Of a DNA stretch of 5,080 bases, positions 1 to 5,080 are shown one piece after another; position 1 is the stretch's first letter; each line of letters starts with the position of its first letter. Both the position numbers and the translations under genes were made by a program. A model generated the notes under the pieces. The model saw only the letters and a program-made list of their open reading frames with translations. It was not told the origin of the DNA and searched no databases. This stretch comes from an uncultured Eubacteriales bacterium (GTDB taxonomy: Bacteria; Bacillota_A; Clostridia; Saccharofermentanales; Saccharofermentanaceae), in NCBI GenBank assembly GCA_900313405.1, contig OMQY01000291.1:1-5080 (forward strand). Direction: 5' to 3'.

Positions 1-681
1 GATCAGAACCTGATCGATATCTTAAGACGCGATACGGGCGATAAAGACCTTGAACTGTGCCACAGGATCGACATGAATACCGGTGGTCTCGTTATGCTCG
101 CCAAGGGCAAGGACGCGCTCGAAGACGCCATCAAGCTCTTCAAGCAGGATCTTCTCATCAAGCGATACAGATGTCTCGTTATCGGAAGACCGGGTGAGGG
201 CGAGCCCGTCATCTGCGAGGATGAGGCGATAATGATGGAAGTGTCGGCATTCCTCGAGAAGACGCCGGCGGGCAATGTCTATATCCATGACGCCCAAAAG
301 GAAGGCGATCTTCCCATTACGACGCGCTACAGAGTCCTCGAGACTTACAGGGGCGCAGGGCCTGACGGATGCGATGTTTCAGAGATCGAGTGCGAGCTCG
401 TGACGGGCCGGACACACCAGATCCGTGCACAATTTGCTCATATGGGGTATCCTATTATCGGAGACGGTAACTACGGACGTAATAAGGTCAATTCGTTCTT
501 CAAGGCGACTGGCGGAGGAAAGGTAAGACACCAGCAGCTTTTCGCCACGACTCTTATGCTAAGGAAGATACCGTCGGATAATATACACAGCAGCTTAAGC
601 GGGAGGAGCTTCTCCATCGTGCCGAGGTACGAGGTGGATATGACTTCCCTGAAGCGCAGGAAGGGCAGAGATAATGGCTGA
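1..681 (+). CDS. RluA-family 23S rRNA pseudouridine synthase (5' truncated by window edge)
   Basis: This is the last 226 residues of an RluA/RluC/RluD-type enzyme, which isomerises specific uridines in rRNA to pseudouridine in the cytoplasm. The open frame runs in from base 1 with no stop, so the start and any N-terminal S4 RNA-binding domain lie outside. The family's catalytic motif is visible at visible-fragment residues 21-31 (HRIDMNTGGLV), and D24 is the expected catalytic aspartate. The usual HRLDxxTSG has Gly in place of Ser here, a variation I believe occurs in clostridial members. A second family motif, GRTHQIRAQFAHMGYPIIGD, lies at about residues 137-156 and forms part of the active-site cleft. 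An internal ATG at position 73 falls just after the catalytic HRID, so it cannot be the true start. The 3' end overlaps murI by 8 nt (ATGGCTGA). The family is clear, but the modified uridine cannot be deduced, so no gene symbol is given. Confidence 0.93.
   Translation, partial: DQNLIDILRRDTGDKDLELCHRIDMNTGGLVMLAKGKDALEDAIKLFKQDLLIKRYRCLVIGRPGEGEPVICEDEAIMMEVSAFLEKTPAGNVYIHDAQKEGDLPITTRYRVLETYRGAGPDGCDVSEIECELVTGRTHQIRAQFAHMGYPIIGDGNYGRNKVNSFFKATGGGKVRHQQLFATTLMLRKIPSDNIHSSLSGRSFSIVPRYEVDMTSLKRRKGRDNG
658..665 (+). promoter_or_regulatory. Ribosome binding site of murI, inside the upstream gene
   Basis: AGGAAGGG lies 8 nt before the ATG at 674, inside the last codons of the pseudouridine synthase gene. 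It supports 674 as the murI start and, with the 8-nt gene overlap, suggests translational coupling. Confidence 0.7.
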
Positions 682-1552
682 TAACAGACCGATCGGCATA
701 TTTGATTCCGGTATCGGAGGACTTACGGTCCTGCGGGAGATAATGGCTGCTCTGCCCGGTGAGAGCACGGTGTATTTCGGAGACAACGGACGTGCTCCTT
801 ATGGTAATAAATCTCACAGAACGATAATCCAGTATTCGCTCCAGGATATGAGCTTTCTCCTGGAGCATGACGTCAAGATGATCGTCATAGCCTGTAATAC
901 GGCGAGTACTCACGCATATAAGACTCTGGCGGCCAGCTCAAAGGTCCCGGTCGTAGAAGTAGTTTACCCCGGTGCCGAGGCGGCCGTAAATGCAACACGT
1001 AACGGCAGGGTCGGTATAATCGCGACGGGTGCTACAGTAAGCTCGGGAGTGTACGAGACGGCGGTAAGGCAGAAGGCTCAGGATCTGATAAACGCCGGTA
1101 TCAACCGCGATGCGATGGATAATCTCTCGATCATACAGCAGGCATGCCCTCTGTTTGTCTCGCTTGCCGAAGAAGGCTGGTGGGATGATGAGATCGCGCT
1201 TCTGACTGCCGAGAGATACTTAAAGCCCGTTAAGGAATTCGGTGTCGACACACTTGTCCTCGCATGCACACACTATCCTCTCCTTGCCCGTACTATCGGG
1301 AAGGTCATGGGGCCTGATGTTAAGCTCATCAACTCCGGCATAAGTGTAGCTTCCGTCGTAAAGCGTAAACTGATCGAGAACAATATGACGAGCGACGGTT
1401 CATCCGTTACCCGCGAGTTCTATACAAGCGATGATGCCGACATGTTCGAGAATGTGGCAGCTCCTTTCCTCGGAAGAGGACTGCCGTCCGGAACACGTAC
1501 CGTAACAGTTGACAGATATGACGTTAGTAAATGGGAGGAGGCAAGAACATGA
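674..1552 (+). CDS. murI: Glutamate racemase
   Basis: MurI interconverts L- and D-glutamate without a cofactor in the cytoplasm, supplying D-Glu for the peptidoglycan stem peptide. The 292-aa product has the family signatures in order. The N-terminal GIFDSGIGGLTVLREI is at residues 8-23, with D11 and S12 in the active site. YFGDNGRAPYG is at 34-44, where many homologues have GDTAR. IACNTAS at 72-78 carries the first catalytic cysteine, C74, and ACTHYPLL carries the second, C198, followed by the expected His. Both proton-transfer cysteines are therefore intact. The protein is about 25 residues longer than the common 260-270 aa, mostly in a C-terminal tail ending in VSKWEEART. The start overlaps the upstream gene by 8 nt and is preceded by AGGAAGGG; the stop overlaps the next start as ATGA. 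Placement between an rRNA-modifying enzyme and a lipoprotein gene looks like operon packing rather than a shared pathway. Confidence 0.97.
   Translation: MADNRPIGIFDSGIGGLTVLREIMAALPGESTVYFGDNGRAPYGNKSHRTIIQYSLQDMSFLLEHDVKMIVIACNTASTHAYKTLAASSKVPVVEVVYPGAEAAVNATRNGRVGIIATGATVSSGVYETAVRQKAQDLINAGINRDAMDNLSIIQQACPLFVSLAEEGWWDDEIALLTAERYLKPVKEFGVDTLVLACTHYPLLARTIGKVMGPDVKLINSGISVASVVKRKLIENNMTSDGSSVTREFYTSDDADMFENVAAPFLGRGLPSGTRTVTVDRYDVSKWEEART
1533..1541 (+). promoter_or_regulatory. Strong ribosome binding site that fixes the lipoprotein start at 1549
   Basis: GGGAGGAGG ends 7 nt before the ATG at 1549. An in-frame ATG at 1531 directly touches this purine tract, which would then be coding, so 1531 is unlikely to be the start. 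The ATG at 1549 also gives a cleaner signal peptide beginning MRRHVLRRK. Confidence 0.85.
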
Positions 1553-3186
1553 GAAGACACGTACTGCGAAGGAAAGCCGTCTGTATTGCTGCATCAGTAA
1601 GCTTAATGCTCTCTATGGCAATGATGACATCCTGTTCGTCAGGTGACTCGACAGACAAGAAGTATGATGAGCTGATCGAGGAAGCTGCAGACTATCTGGA
1701 CAACGATAAGCTCAAGAAAGCGATCGGAGCTTACGAAGATGCTATCGAACTTGATCCCGACAGACCCGAAGCTTATCTGGCACTTGCCGAACTCTACGTT
1801 GACAACGATCAGTTAGAGGAAGCGGAAGATATCCTTAAAACGGGCAAAAGAAAGACTCACGACGAAGATATCATCGTCTATCTCGAAGTGGTGCAGGAAC
1901 TGATCGGGACTGATATCGAACCGACCGATGTTCCCACAATAACTCCGGAGATCATTATATCTGCAACGCCTACCAACAGCCCTACACCGGTCCCGACCCT
2001 GCAGGCTGATCCTGAAGAAGTCAAGGCTGCCGCTTATTCCATGTACTGGGATGTTCTTTATTACTACGGCAATCAGATCGATCGCTATGCTCAGCACTAC
2101 TGCTATTCGACTGATGAGTTCATTACGGTCGATGACTTCAACGATGACGGTATTCCCGATCTGATGTTCATGGAACAGCCGGGTACGGAAGAATATGAAT
2201 CCGCGAACCTGCATATATTTACCTATGACCCCGCTTCGGGCGAGGCTATCGAAGTATTAACTTACCCGGGACTTGATTTTCTTGCTGCCAGCGGCGGAGT
2301 CTATACGATCTTCTCGCTCAAGGATTCTGATGAGATCGGTATAATGAGTGCCGGCGGTGACGAGGACTGGTACATTTCCCTGTCTCTCAGGAGGATCGAC
2401 AGTGCGAACGCTGACAATACAACGACAGATTCGCTTGAATATGTATCCATGCCGAATTGGGATGACAACGGAGATTATTCGACTACAACGGTAGAAGTTA
2501 CGCACAATGGTCAGACATACGGTCAGGATTATTATGATAACTATGTAAATGAGCTGGCGAGCCGTGTTGACAAGATACTGCTGTCAAATGAGAGCGCCGA
2601 ATACAACATGTTCGATTGGGTCACATGGGACAGCATCGCCATGACACCCGATGAGGCTCGTAACTTCCTCGAGGGAAGTCCGGAAGGCGATTATTCCGCC
2701 ATATCGGGAACCTACTGGTTCAGCAGCGGTGCCGGCGGATGGGCGACGGAAATGACGATCAGATCTGACGGAACCTTCACCGGATACTATTATGATCATG
2801 ACTTTGCATCCGAAGAGGACGACTACGATGCCATTATGTATATGAGTGAGTTCGAAGGAACGTTCACGGACATTCAGCAGGTTGACAGCATAACATATAC
2901 AATGCAGCTCGCGACTTTGAACTTCACCAAGAGTGAGGCGGATTCACATATCGAGGATGTTGAAGGCGTAAGGACGCTTATCAGCTACGGTCTGTCGGCA
3001 TATGGTCTTGATAATGCGGGACCTGTAACCGTTTATCTGCCGGGTACCCTTAAGACGGATCTTCCTGAGGAGGCACTCATGTGGTATAACTCTACGGCAG
3101 GATATGGGGATGCCGATTCCGATACCATAACGGTGAACTGCCTGTATAATATCAACGGTGAGCAGGCTTGGACACGCGAGTACTGA
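1549..3186 (+). CDS. Secreted lipoprotein with two TPRs, a calcium-type DxNxDG loop and a beta-rich C-terminal domain
   Basis: This is a predicted membrane-anchored extracytoplasmic protein of 545 aa; I do not recognise a named family over its full length. Residues 1-28 form a lipoprotein signal peptide, with basic MRRHVLRRK, a hydrophobic stretch to M26, and a lipobox-like MTSC giving lipidated C29. Two TPR-like repeats follow at about 39-72 (ending AIELDPDR) and 73-107, so a partner-binding role is plausible. Residues 124-151 are a Thr/Pro-rich flexible linker. The 160-310 region contains DDFNDDGIPDL; D196, N198, D200 and D204 match the DxNxDGxxD calcium loop of EF-hand or FG-GAP/VCBS-type segments. 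From about 386 (SGTYWFSSGAGGW) the sequence looks beta-rich, perhaps lipocalin-like, but this is inference. The protein is strongly acidic with many Asp and Tyr. It overlaps murI by 4 nt (ATGA) and lies 6 nt before the DUF1934 gene. Its function is unknown; the TPR and lipoprotein calls are firm. Confidence 0.85.
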   Translation: MRRHVLRRKAVCIAASVSLMLSMAMMTSCSSGDSTDKKYDELIEEAADYLDNDKLKKAIGAYEDAIELDPDRPEAYLALAELYVDNDQLEEAEDILKTGKRKTHDEDIIVYLEVVQELIGTDIEPTDVPTITPEIIISATPTNSPTPVPTLQADPEEVKAAAYSMYWDVLYYYGNQIDRYAQHYCYSTDEFITVDDFNDDGIPDLMFMEQPGTEEYESANLHIFTYDPASGEAIEVLTYPGLDFLAASGGVYTIFSLKDSDEIGIMSAGGDEDWYISLSLRRIDSANADNTTTDSLEYVSMPNWDDNGDYSTTTVEVTHNGQTYGQDYYDNYVNELASRVDKILLSNESAEYNMFDWVTWDSIAMTPDEARNFLEGSPEGDYSAISGTYWFSSGAGGWATEMTIRSDGTFTGYYYDHDFASEEDDYDAIMYMSEFEGTFTDIQQVDSITYTMQLATLNFTKSEADSHIEDVEGVRTLISYGLSAYGLDNAGPVTVYLPGTLKTDLPEEALMWYNSTAGYGDADSDTITVNCLYNINGEQAWTREY

Positions 3187-3192
3187 GATACC

Positions 3193-3603
3193 ATGAAGGT
3201 CGAAGTCGAGATAACAACCAACGCATACGATGAGCCGTACAGGACGAGTGCCGTCTATTCGAATGACGATTCGGCCGTAAGGTTCAGATGGACACAGCTC
3301 CACGAAGGCGAGAATAAGCCTTCTGTCTATGATGCGGAGTACGACAGGGCTTCAGGCAAGGCGCTGATAAGACGCAGCGGAGAAGTGTCGACCACGCTTG
3401 AATTCATAGCGGGACAGGCGAGCCTCGGTAAGGTCGAGACGGTATACGGGACGATCCCGGTGGACATCAGGACAGAGTATATCAACGTGCCTTCAGCCGT
3501 CTCTCCGGTGTTCGAGATCTGCTATAAGATGAAGAACTCGGGCAGCGATCTTATCGAAAACACTTTTTCGATAAAAATGCTCTTGCAAAAAACGCAAGCC
3601 TAA
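3193..3603 (+). CDS. DUF1934 (YwiB-like) family protein
   Basis: This small protein of 136 aa has no recognisable signal peptide and probably works in the cytoplasm. Family resemblance is strongest in the middle and C-terminal half. A segment reading ALIRRSGEVSTTLEFIAG (from about residue 57) is followed by ETVYGTIPVDIRTEYINV (about 80-97), then a strand-like FEICYKM and a closing ENTFSIKM. This matches the DUF1934 pattern of an RSG motif, a YGT-(x)n-IRT motif and an ELxYEL-type strand, a calycin-like beta-barrel whose biochemical role is not established. The ATG follows the lipoprotein TGA by only 6 nt in the same frame. There is no in-frame alternative start between them and no good Shine-Dalgarno sequence, so translation probably relies on coupling. 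The last codons overlap a 10-bp inverted repeat and the -35 element of the likely rpmF promoter. The family assignment rests on remembered motifs, not a search. Confidence 0.8.
   Translation: MKVEVEITTNAYDEPYRTSAVYSNDDSAVRFRWTQLHEGENKPSVYDAEYDRASGKALIRRSGEVSTTLEFIAGQASLGKVETVYGTIPVDIRTEYINVPSAVSPVFEICYKMKNSGSDLIENTFSIKMLLQKTQA
3551..3574. repeat. Perfect 10-bp AT-rich inverted repeat inside the 3' end of the DUF1934 gene
   Basis: TTATCGAAAA (3551-3560) and TTTTCGATAA (3565-3574) are exact reverse complements separated by CACT. There is no T tract on either side in either direction, so it does not look like an intrinsic terminator. It ends 8 nt before a possible promoter -35 hexamer. It could be an operator, an mRNA hairpin, or chance within coding DNA. 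Confidence 0.55.
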
Positions 3604-3611
3604 TGTACAAT
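3583..3611 (+). promoter_or_regulatory. Probable sigma-A promoter for rpmF
   Basis: A -35-like TTGCAA (3583-3588) and a -10-like TACAAT (3606-3611) are separated by the ideal 17 bp. The -35 lies within the final codons of the DUF1934 gene and the -10 just after its stop. Transcription would start near 3618, leaving a leader of about 90 nt before the L32 start codon. The spacer holds a short inverted repeat (CTTGC 3582-3586, GCAAG 3594-3598). No terminator separates this from the upstream genes, so read-through from them is also likely. Confidence 0.6.
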
Positions 3612-3636
3612 CGTTAGGCATTATGTGAAAACAACC

Positions 3637-3702
3637 CCACCTTTAGCAGGATAACGGTGGCGAGTTCGTCGGAATATATTCTGACTTTATAAACGGAGGT
3701 GG
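3637..3702 (+). promoter_or_regulatory. Structured rpmF leader with alternative pairing over the ribosome binding site (candidate)
   Basis: Two local hairpins can be drawn. Hairpin A pairs CCACC (3637-3641) with GGTGG (3656-3660), extended across one mismatch by TTA/TAA. Hairpin B pairs GTCGGAA (3668-3674) with TTCTGAC (3679-3685) around a TATA loop, with one G-U pair. The sequence GGTGG recurs at 3698-3702 inside the ribosome binding site. CCACCTTT (3637-3644) can therefore pair instead with GGAGGTGG (3695-3702) over 8 bp, including two G-U wobbles, masking the site and enclosing hairpin B. The pairings are read directly from the sequence; a regulatory role is inference. I cannot match it to a known ribosomal-protein leader family. 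Confidence 0.4.
3695..3702 (+). promoter_or_regulatory. Ribosome binding site of rpmF
   Basis: GGAGGTGG lies 6 nt before the ATG at 3709, close to a full match to the anti-Shine-Dalgarno end of 16S rRNA. This fits a highly expressed ribosomal protein and fixes the start. The same bases form one arm of the possible sequestering helix in the leader. Confidence 0.85.
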
Positions 3703-3708
3703 AGAGAG

Positions 3709-3894
3709 ATGGCACATCCTAAGCGTAAATGGTCGAAGGCAAGAACTTCTCGTCATAGAAGTGCGTGGAAGCTCACAATGCCCGGATTCGTTGAGTGCCC
3801 GCAGTGTCATGCTAAGATGCTCCGTCGCAAGGTCTGCAAGAATTGCGGATACCTCGACGGCAAGCAGGTAATAGCAGTCGGCGAAGAAGCTTGA
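3709..3894 (+). CDS. rpmF: 50S ribosomal protein L32 (bL32), zinc-ribbon form
   Basis: This is a structural protein of the large ribosomal subunit. The 61-aa product is a normal length for the family. It starts with a basic segment, AHPKRKWSKARTSRHRSAWKL, that contacts rRNA, then the family hallmark MPGFVECPQC. Four cysteines at residues 30, 33, 43 and 46 (CxxC, 9 residues, CxxC, ending CKNCGYL) form the zinc-binding ribbon, so this is the zinc-dependent type rather than a cysteine-free paralogue. A strong GGAGGTGG ribosome binding site precedes the ATG. The gene appears to have its own promoter and an intrinsic terminator 25 nt after its stop, so it can form a single-gene transcript. In many bacteria rpmF sits beside a DUF177/YceD gene and plsX; here the upstream neighbour is DUF1934 and the downstream neighbour is der. 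Confidence 0.98.
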   Translation: MAHPKRKWSKARTSRHRSAWKLTMPGFVECPQCHAKMLRRKVCKNCGYLDGKQVIAVGEEA

Positions 3895-3918
3895 CGGGAC
3901 CTTAAGTAAAGCTTATTT

Positions 3919-3954
3919 ACAGGGCAGTGTCACAACGGGCACTGCCCTGTTTTT
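3919..3954 (+). terminator. Intrinsic terminator after rpmF
   Basis: ACAGGGCAGTG (3919-3929) pairs perfectly with CACTGCCCTGT (3940-3950). The stem can extend by a G-U and a C-G pair to leave a 6-nt loop. It is GC-rich and followed at once by a T run (3950-3954). The opposite strand lacks a T run at the matching place, so it acts on + strand transcription only. A smaller hairpin (GTAAA 3906-3910, TTTAC 3916-3920) shares bases with its left arm. Confidence 0.93.
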
Positions 3955-3988
3955 ATCGAAGACACATGCCGCAAAAGGCAAAAGAAAC

Positions 3989-3994
3989 GAGGTG
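3989..3994 (+). promoter_or_regulatory. Ribosome binding site of der
   Basis: GAGGTG lies 6 nt before the ATG at 4001 and, with the MSKPVVAIVGRPNVGKSS N-terminus, fixes the start. I found no convincing promoter in the 34 nt between the terminator and this site. Confidence 0.75.
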
Positions 3995-4000
3995 AGAGAT

Positions 4001-5080
4001 ATGAGCAAACCTGTAGTCGCGATAGTGGGACGCCCTAATGTGGGAAAGTCTTCTCTGTTCAATGCGCTTTACGGCGAGCGTATCTCCATCGTTCACGATA
4101 CTCCCGGTGTTACAAGAGACCGCATCTACGCGACCGCCAAGTGGCGCGAGCGCGATTTTGTCATGATCGACACGGGCGGTATCGAGCCGGAGAGTGACGA
4201 TGTCATCCTTAAGGGCATGAGACTTCAGGCGGAGATCGCCATGGAGACTGCCGATGTCATCCTCTTCATGTGTGATATCAAAGCGGGACTTACGGCTGCT
4301 GATGAAGAGATCGCGGTCATGCTCCGTAAGGCAAAGCGTCCGATAGTCGTCTGTGTCAACAAGGTCGACAAAGTCGGTGAGCCGCCTGCCGAGATCTATG
4401 AGTTCTACAACCTCGGACTGGGTGAGGTCATCCCGATATCGGCTGCGCACAGACTGGGCATAGGTGACTTGCTCGATGCCATTTTTGATAATTTTCCGCC
4501 CGAGGACGAGAGTGAACACGATGACGGCCGTATCCGTGTCGCTCTTATAGGCCGCCCTAATGCGGGCAAATCTTCACTTACCAATAAGATGGTAGGTGCC
4601 GACCGTGCGATCGTATCCGATATCGCGGGTACGACACGTGACGCCGTCGATTCTGAGGTGGATAACGAATACGGTAAGTTCACTATCGTAGACACGGCCG
4701 GAATGCGTAAGAAGAGTCGTATAGAAGATGTTATAGAGAAGTATTCCATGGTCCGTGCCCTGTCAGCGGTTGACCATGCGGATGTCTGCGTCATCCTGAT
4801 AGATGCCACCGTCGGCATTACGGAACAGGATACGCGTGTCGCGGGTCTCGCACATGATTCGGGCAAAGCGGCGATCTTTGCCATCAACAAGTGGGATCTG
4901 GTCGACAAGGAGACCGGTACGCTCGAAGCGATGAAGAAGATGGTACATGAGAGATTCGCCTTCATGGATTACGCTCCCGTACTGTTTATCTCAGCGAAGA
5001 CGGGGCAGAGAGTAGATAAGCTTTTCGCGAAGATAACGGAAGTATATGAACAGGCGTGCCGCCGTCTGACCACAGGTGTA
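4001..5080 (+). CDS. der: Ribosome-associated tandem GTPase Der/EngA (3' truncated by window edge)
   Basis: Der is an essential GTPase with two tandem G domains that assists assembly of the 50S ribosomal subunit. The first 360 residues are visible, with no stop before the window ends; the family is usually near 440 aa, so most of the C-terminal KH-like RNA-binding domain is missing only because of the window edge. G domain 1 shows the P-loop GRPNVGKSS at 10-18, TPGVTRDR in switch I, DTGG at 57-60 and NKVD at 120-123. An acidic linker (FPPEDESEHDD) follows at about 165-175. G domain 2 shows the P-loop GRPNAGKSS at 184-192 (Ala where Val is usual), AGTTRD, DTAGMRKKSRI from 231, NKWD at 296-299 and a SAKTG motif near 330. 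All nucleotide-binding motifs are intact in both domains. It follows the rpmF terminator by 46 nt and may depend partly on read-through, or on a promoter I could not identify. Confidence 0.98.
   Translation, partial: MSKPVVAIVGRPNVGKSSLFNALYGERISIVHDTPGVTRDRIYATAKWRERDFVMIDTGGIEPESDDVILKGMRLQAEIAMETADVILFMCDIKAGLTAADEEIAVMLRKAKRPIVVCVNKVDKVGEPPAEIYEFYNLGLGEVIPISAAHRLGIGDLLDAIFDNFPPEDESEHDDGRIRVALIGRPNAGKSSLTNKMVGADRAIVSDIAGTTRDAVDSEVDNEYGKFTIVDTAGMRKKSRIEDVIEKYSMVRALSAVDHADVCVILIDATVGITEQDTRVAGLAHDSGKAAIFAINKWDLVDKETGTLEAMKKMVHERFAFMDYAPVLFISAKTGQRVDKLFAKITEVYEQACRRLTTGV

Noticed and set aside
73..75. Internal ATG as start of the pseudouridine synthase
   Set aside because: The catalytic HRID motif lies just upstream in the same open frame, so the real start is before the window.
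554..913. 119-aa minus-strand open frame across the rluA/murI junction
   Set aside because: It lies opposite two clearly recognised genes, has no family motif, and reads like a reverse-frame shadow. Other long minus-strand frames (for example 1813-2214, 2944-3303, 3953-4519 and 4405-4965) were dropped for the same reason.
1531..1548. Earlier in-frame ATG for the lipoprotein
   Set aside because: It would make the GGGAGGAGG ribosome binding site coding and has no site of its own; 1549 has ideal spacing and the ATGA overlap with murI.
3551..3574. Inverted repeat as a terminator for the upstream operon
   Set aside because: It lies within coding sequence and no T tract follows on either strand.
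3646..3702. T-box-like GGTGG element in the rpmF leader
   Set aside because: The GGTGG is not followed by the ACCGCG of a T-box, there is no terminator before the gene, and the leader is far too short.
3967..3980. Small hairpin TGCC-GCAAAA-GGCA upstream of der
   Set aside because: Only a 4-bp stem, with no T run; likely chance.

Overview
The window looks like a piece of chromosome from a Gram-positive anaerobe of the Clostridia type (Firmicutes/Bacillota). The evidence is strong GGAGG-type ribosome binding sites, tightly packed same-strand genes, a DUF1934/YwiB-like gene (a family typical of Firmicutes), a secreted TPR lipoprotein with a Thr/Pro linker, and a four-cysteine ribosomal protein L32. 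Base composition is near balanced by eye and does not change visibly across the window. I see no mobile element, CRISPR array, rRNA or tRNA. No lower taxonomic rank can be supported from the sequence alone.

All six genes are on the + strand. Positions 1-3603 hold four genes packed like an operon. They are the 3' part of an RluA-family rRNA pseudouridine synthase, murI (glutamate racemase, 8-nt overlap with the gene before), a 545-aa lipoprotein (4-nt ATGA overlap with murI), and a DUF1934-family protein that starts six bases after the lipoprotein stop in the same reading frame. Next comes rpmF (L32). A sigma-A-like promoter probably drives it; this promoter starts inside the 3' end of the DUF1934 gene and leads into a roughly 90-nt leader with two hairpins. 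A clear intrinsic terminator follows rpmF. The window ends inside der (EngA), which encodes the tandem-GTPase ribosome assembly factor. Its two GTPase domains are present and its C-terminal KH-like domain lies mostly outside.

Functionally this is mainly housekeeping: ribosome modification and assembly (RluA-type enzyme, L32, Der) and peptidoglycan precursor supply (MurI). The less ordinary parts are the lipoprotein, which joins TPRs, a calcium-type loop and an unrecognised C-terminal domain, and the rpmF leader. In that leader an anti-Shine-Dalgarno-like segment can pair either with a local partner or with the L32 ribosome binding site. I found no clear sign of a wholly new multi-gene system. 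The leader is the best candidate for undescribed regulation.
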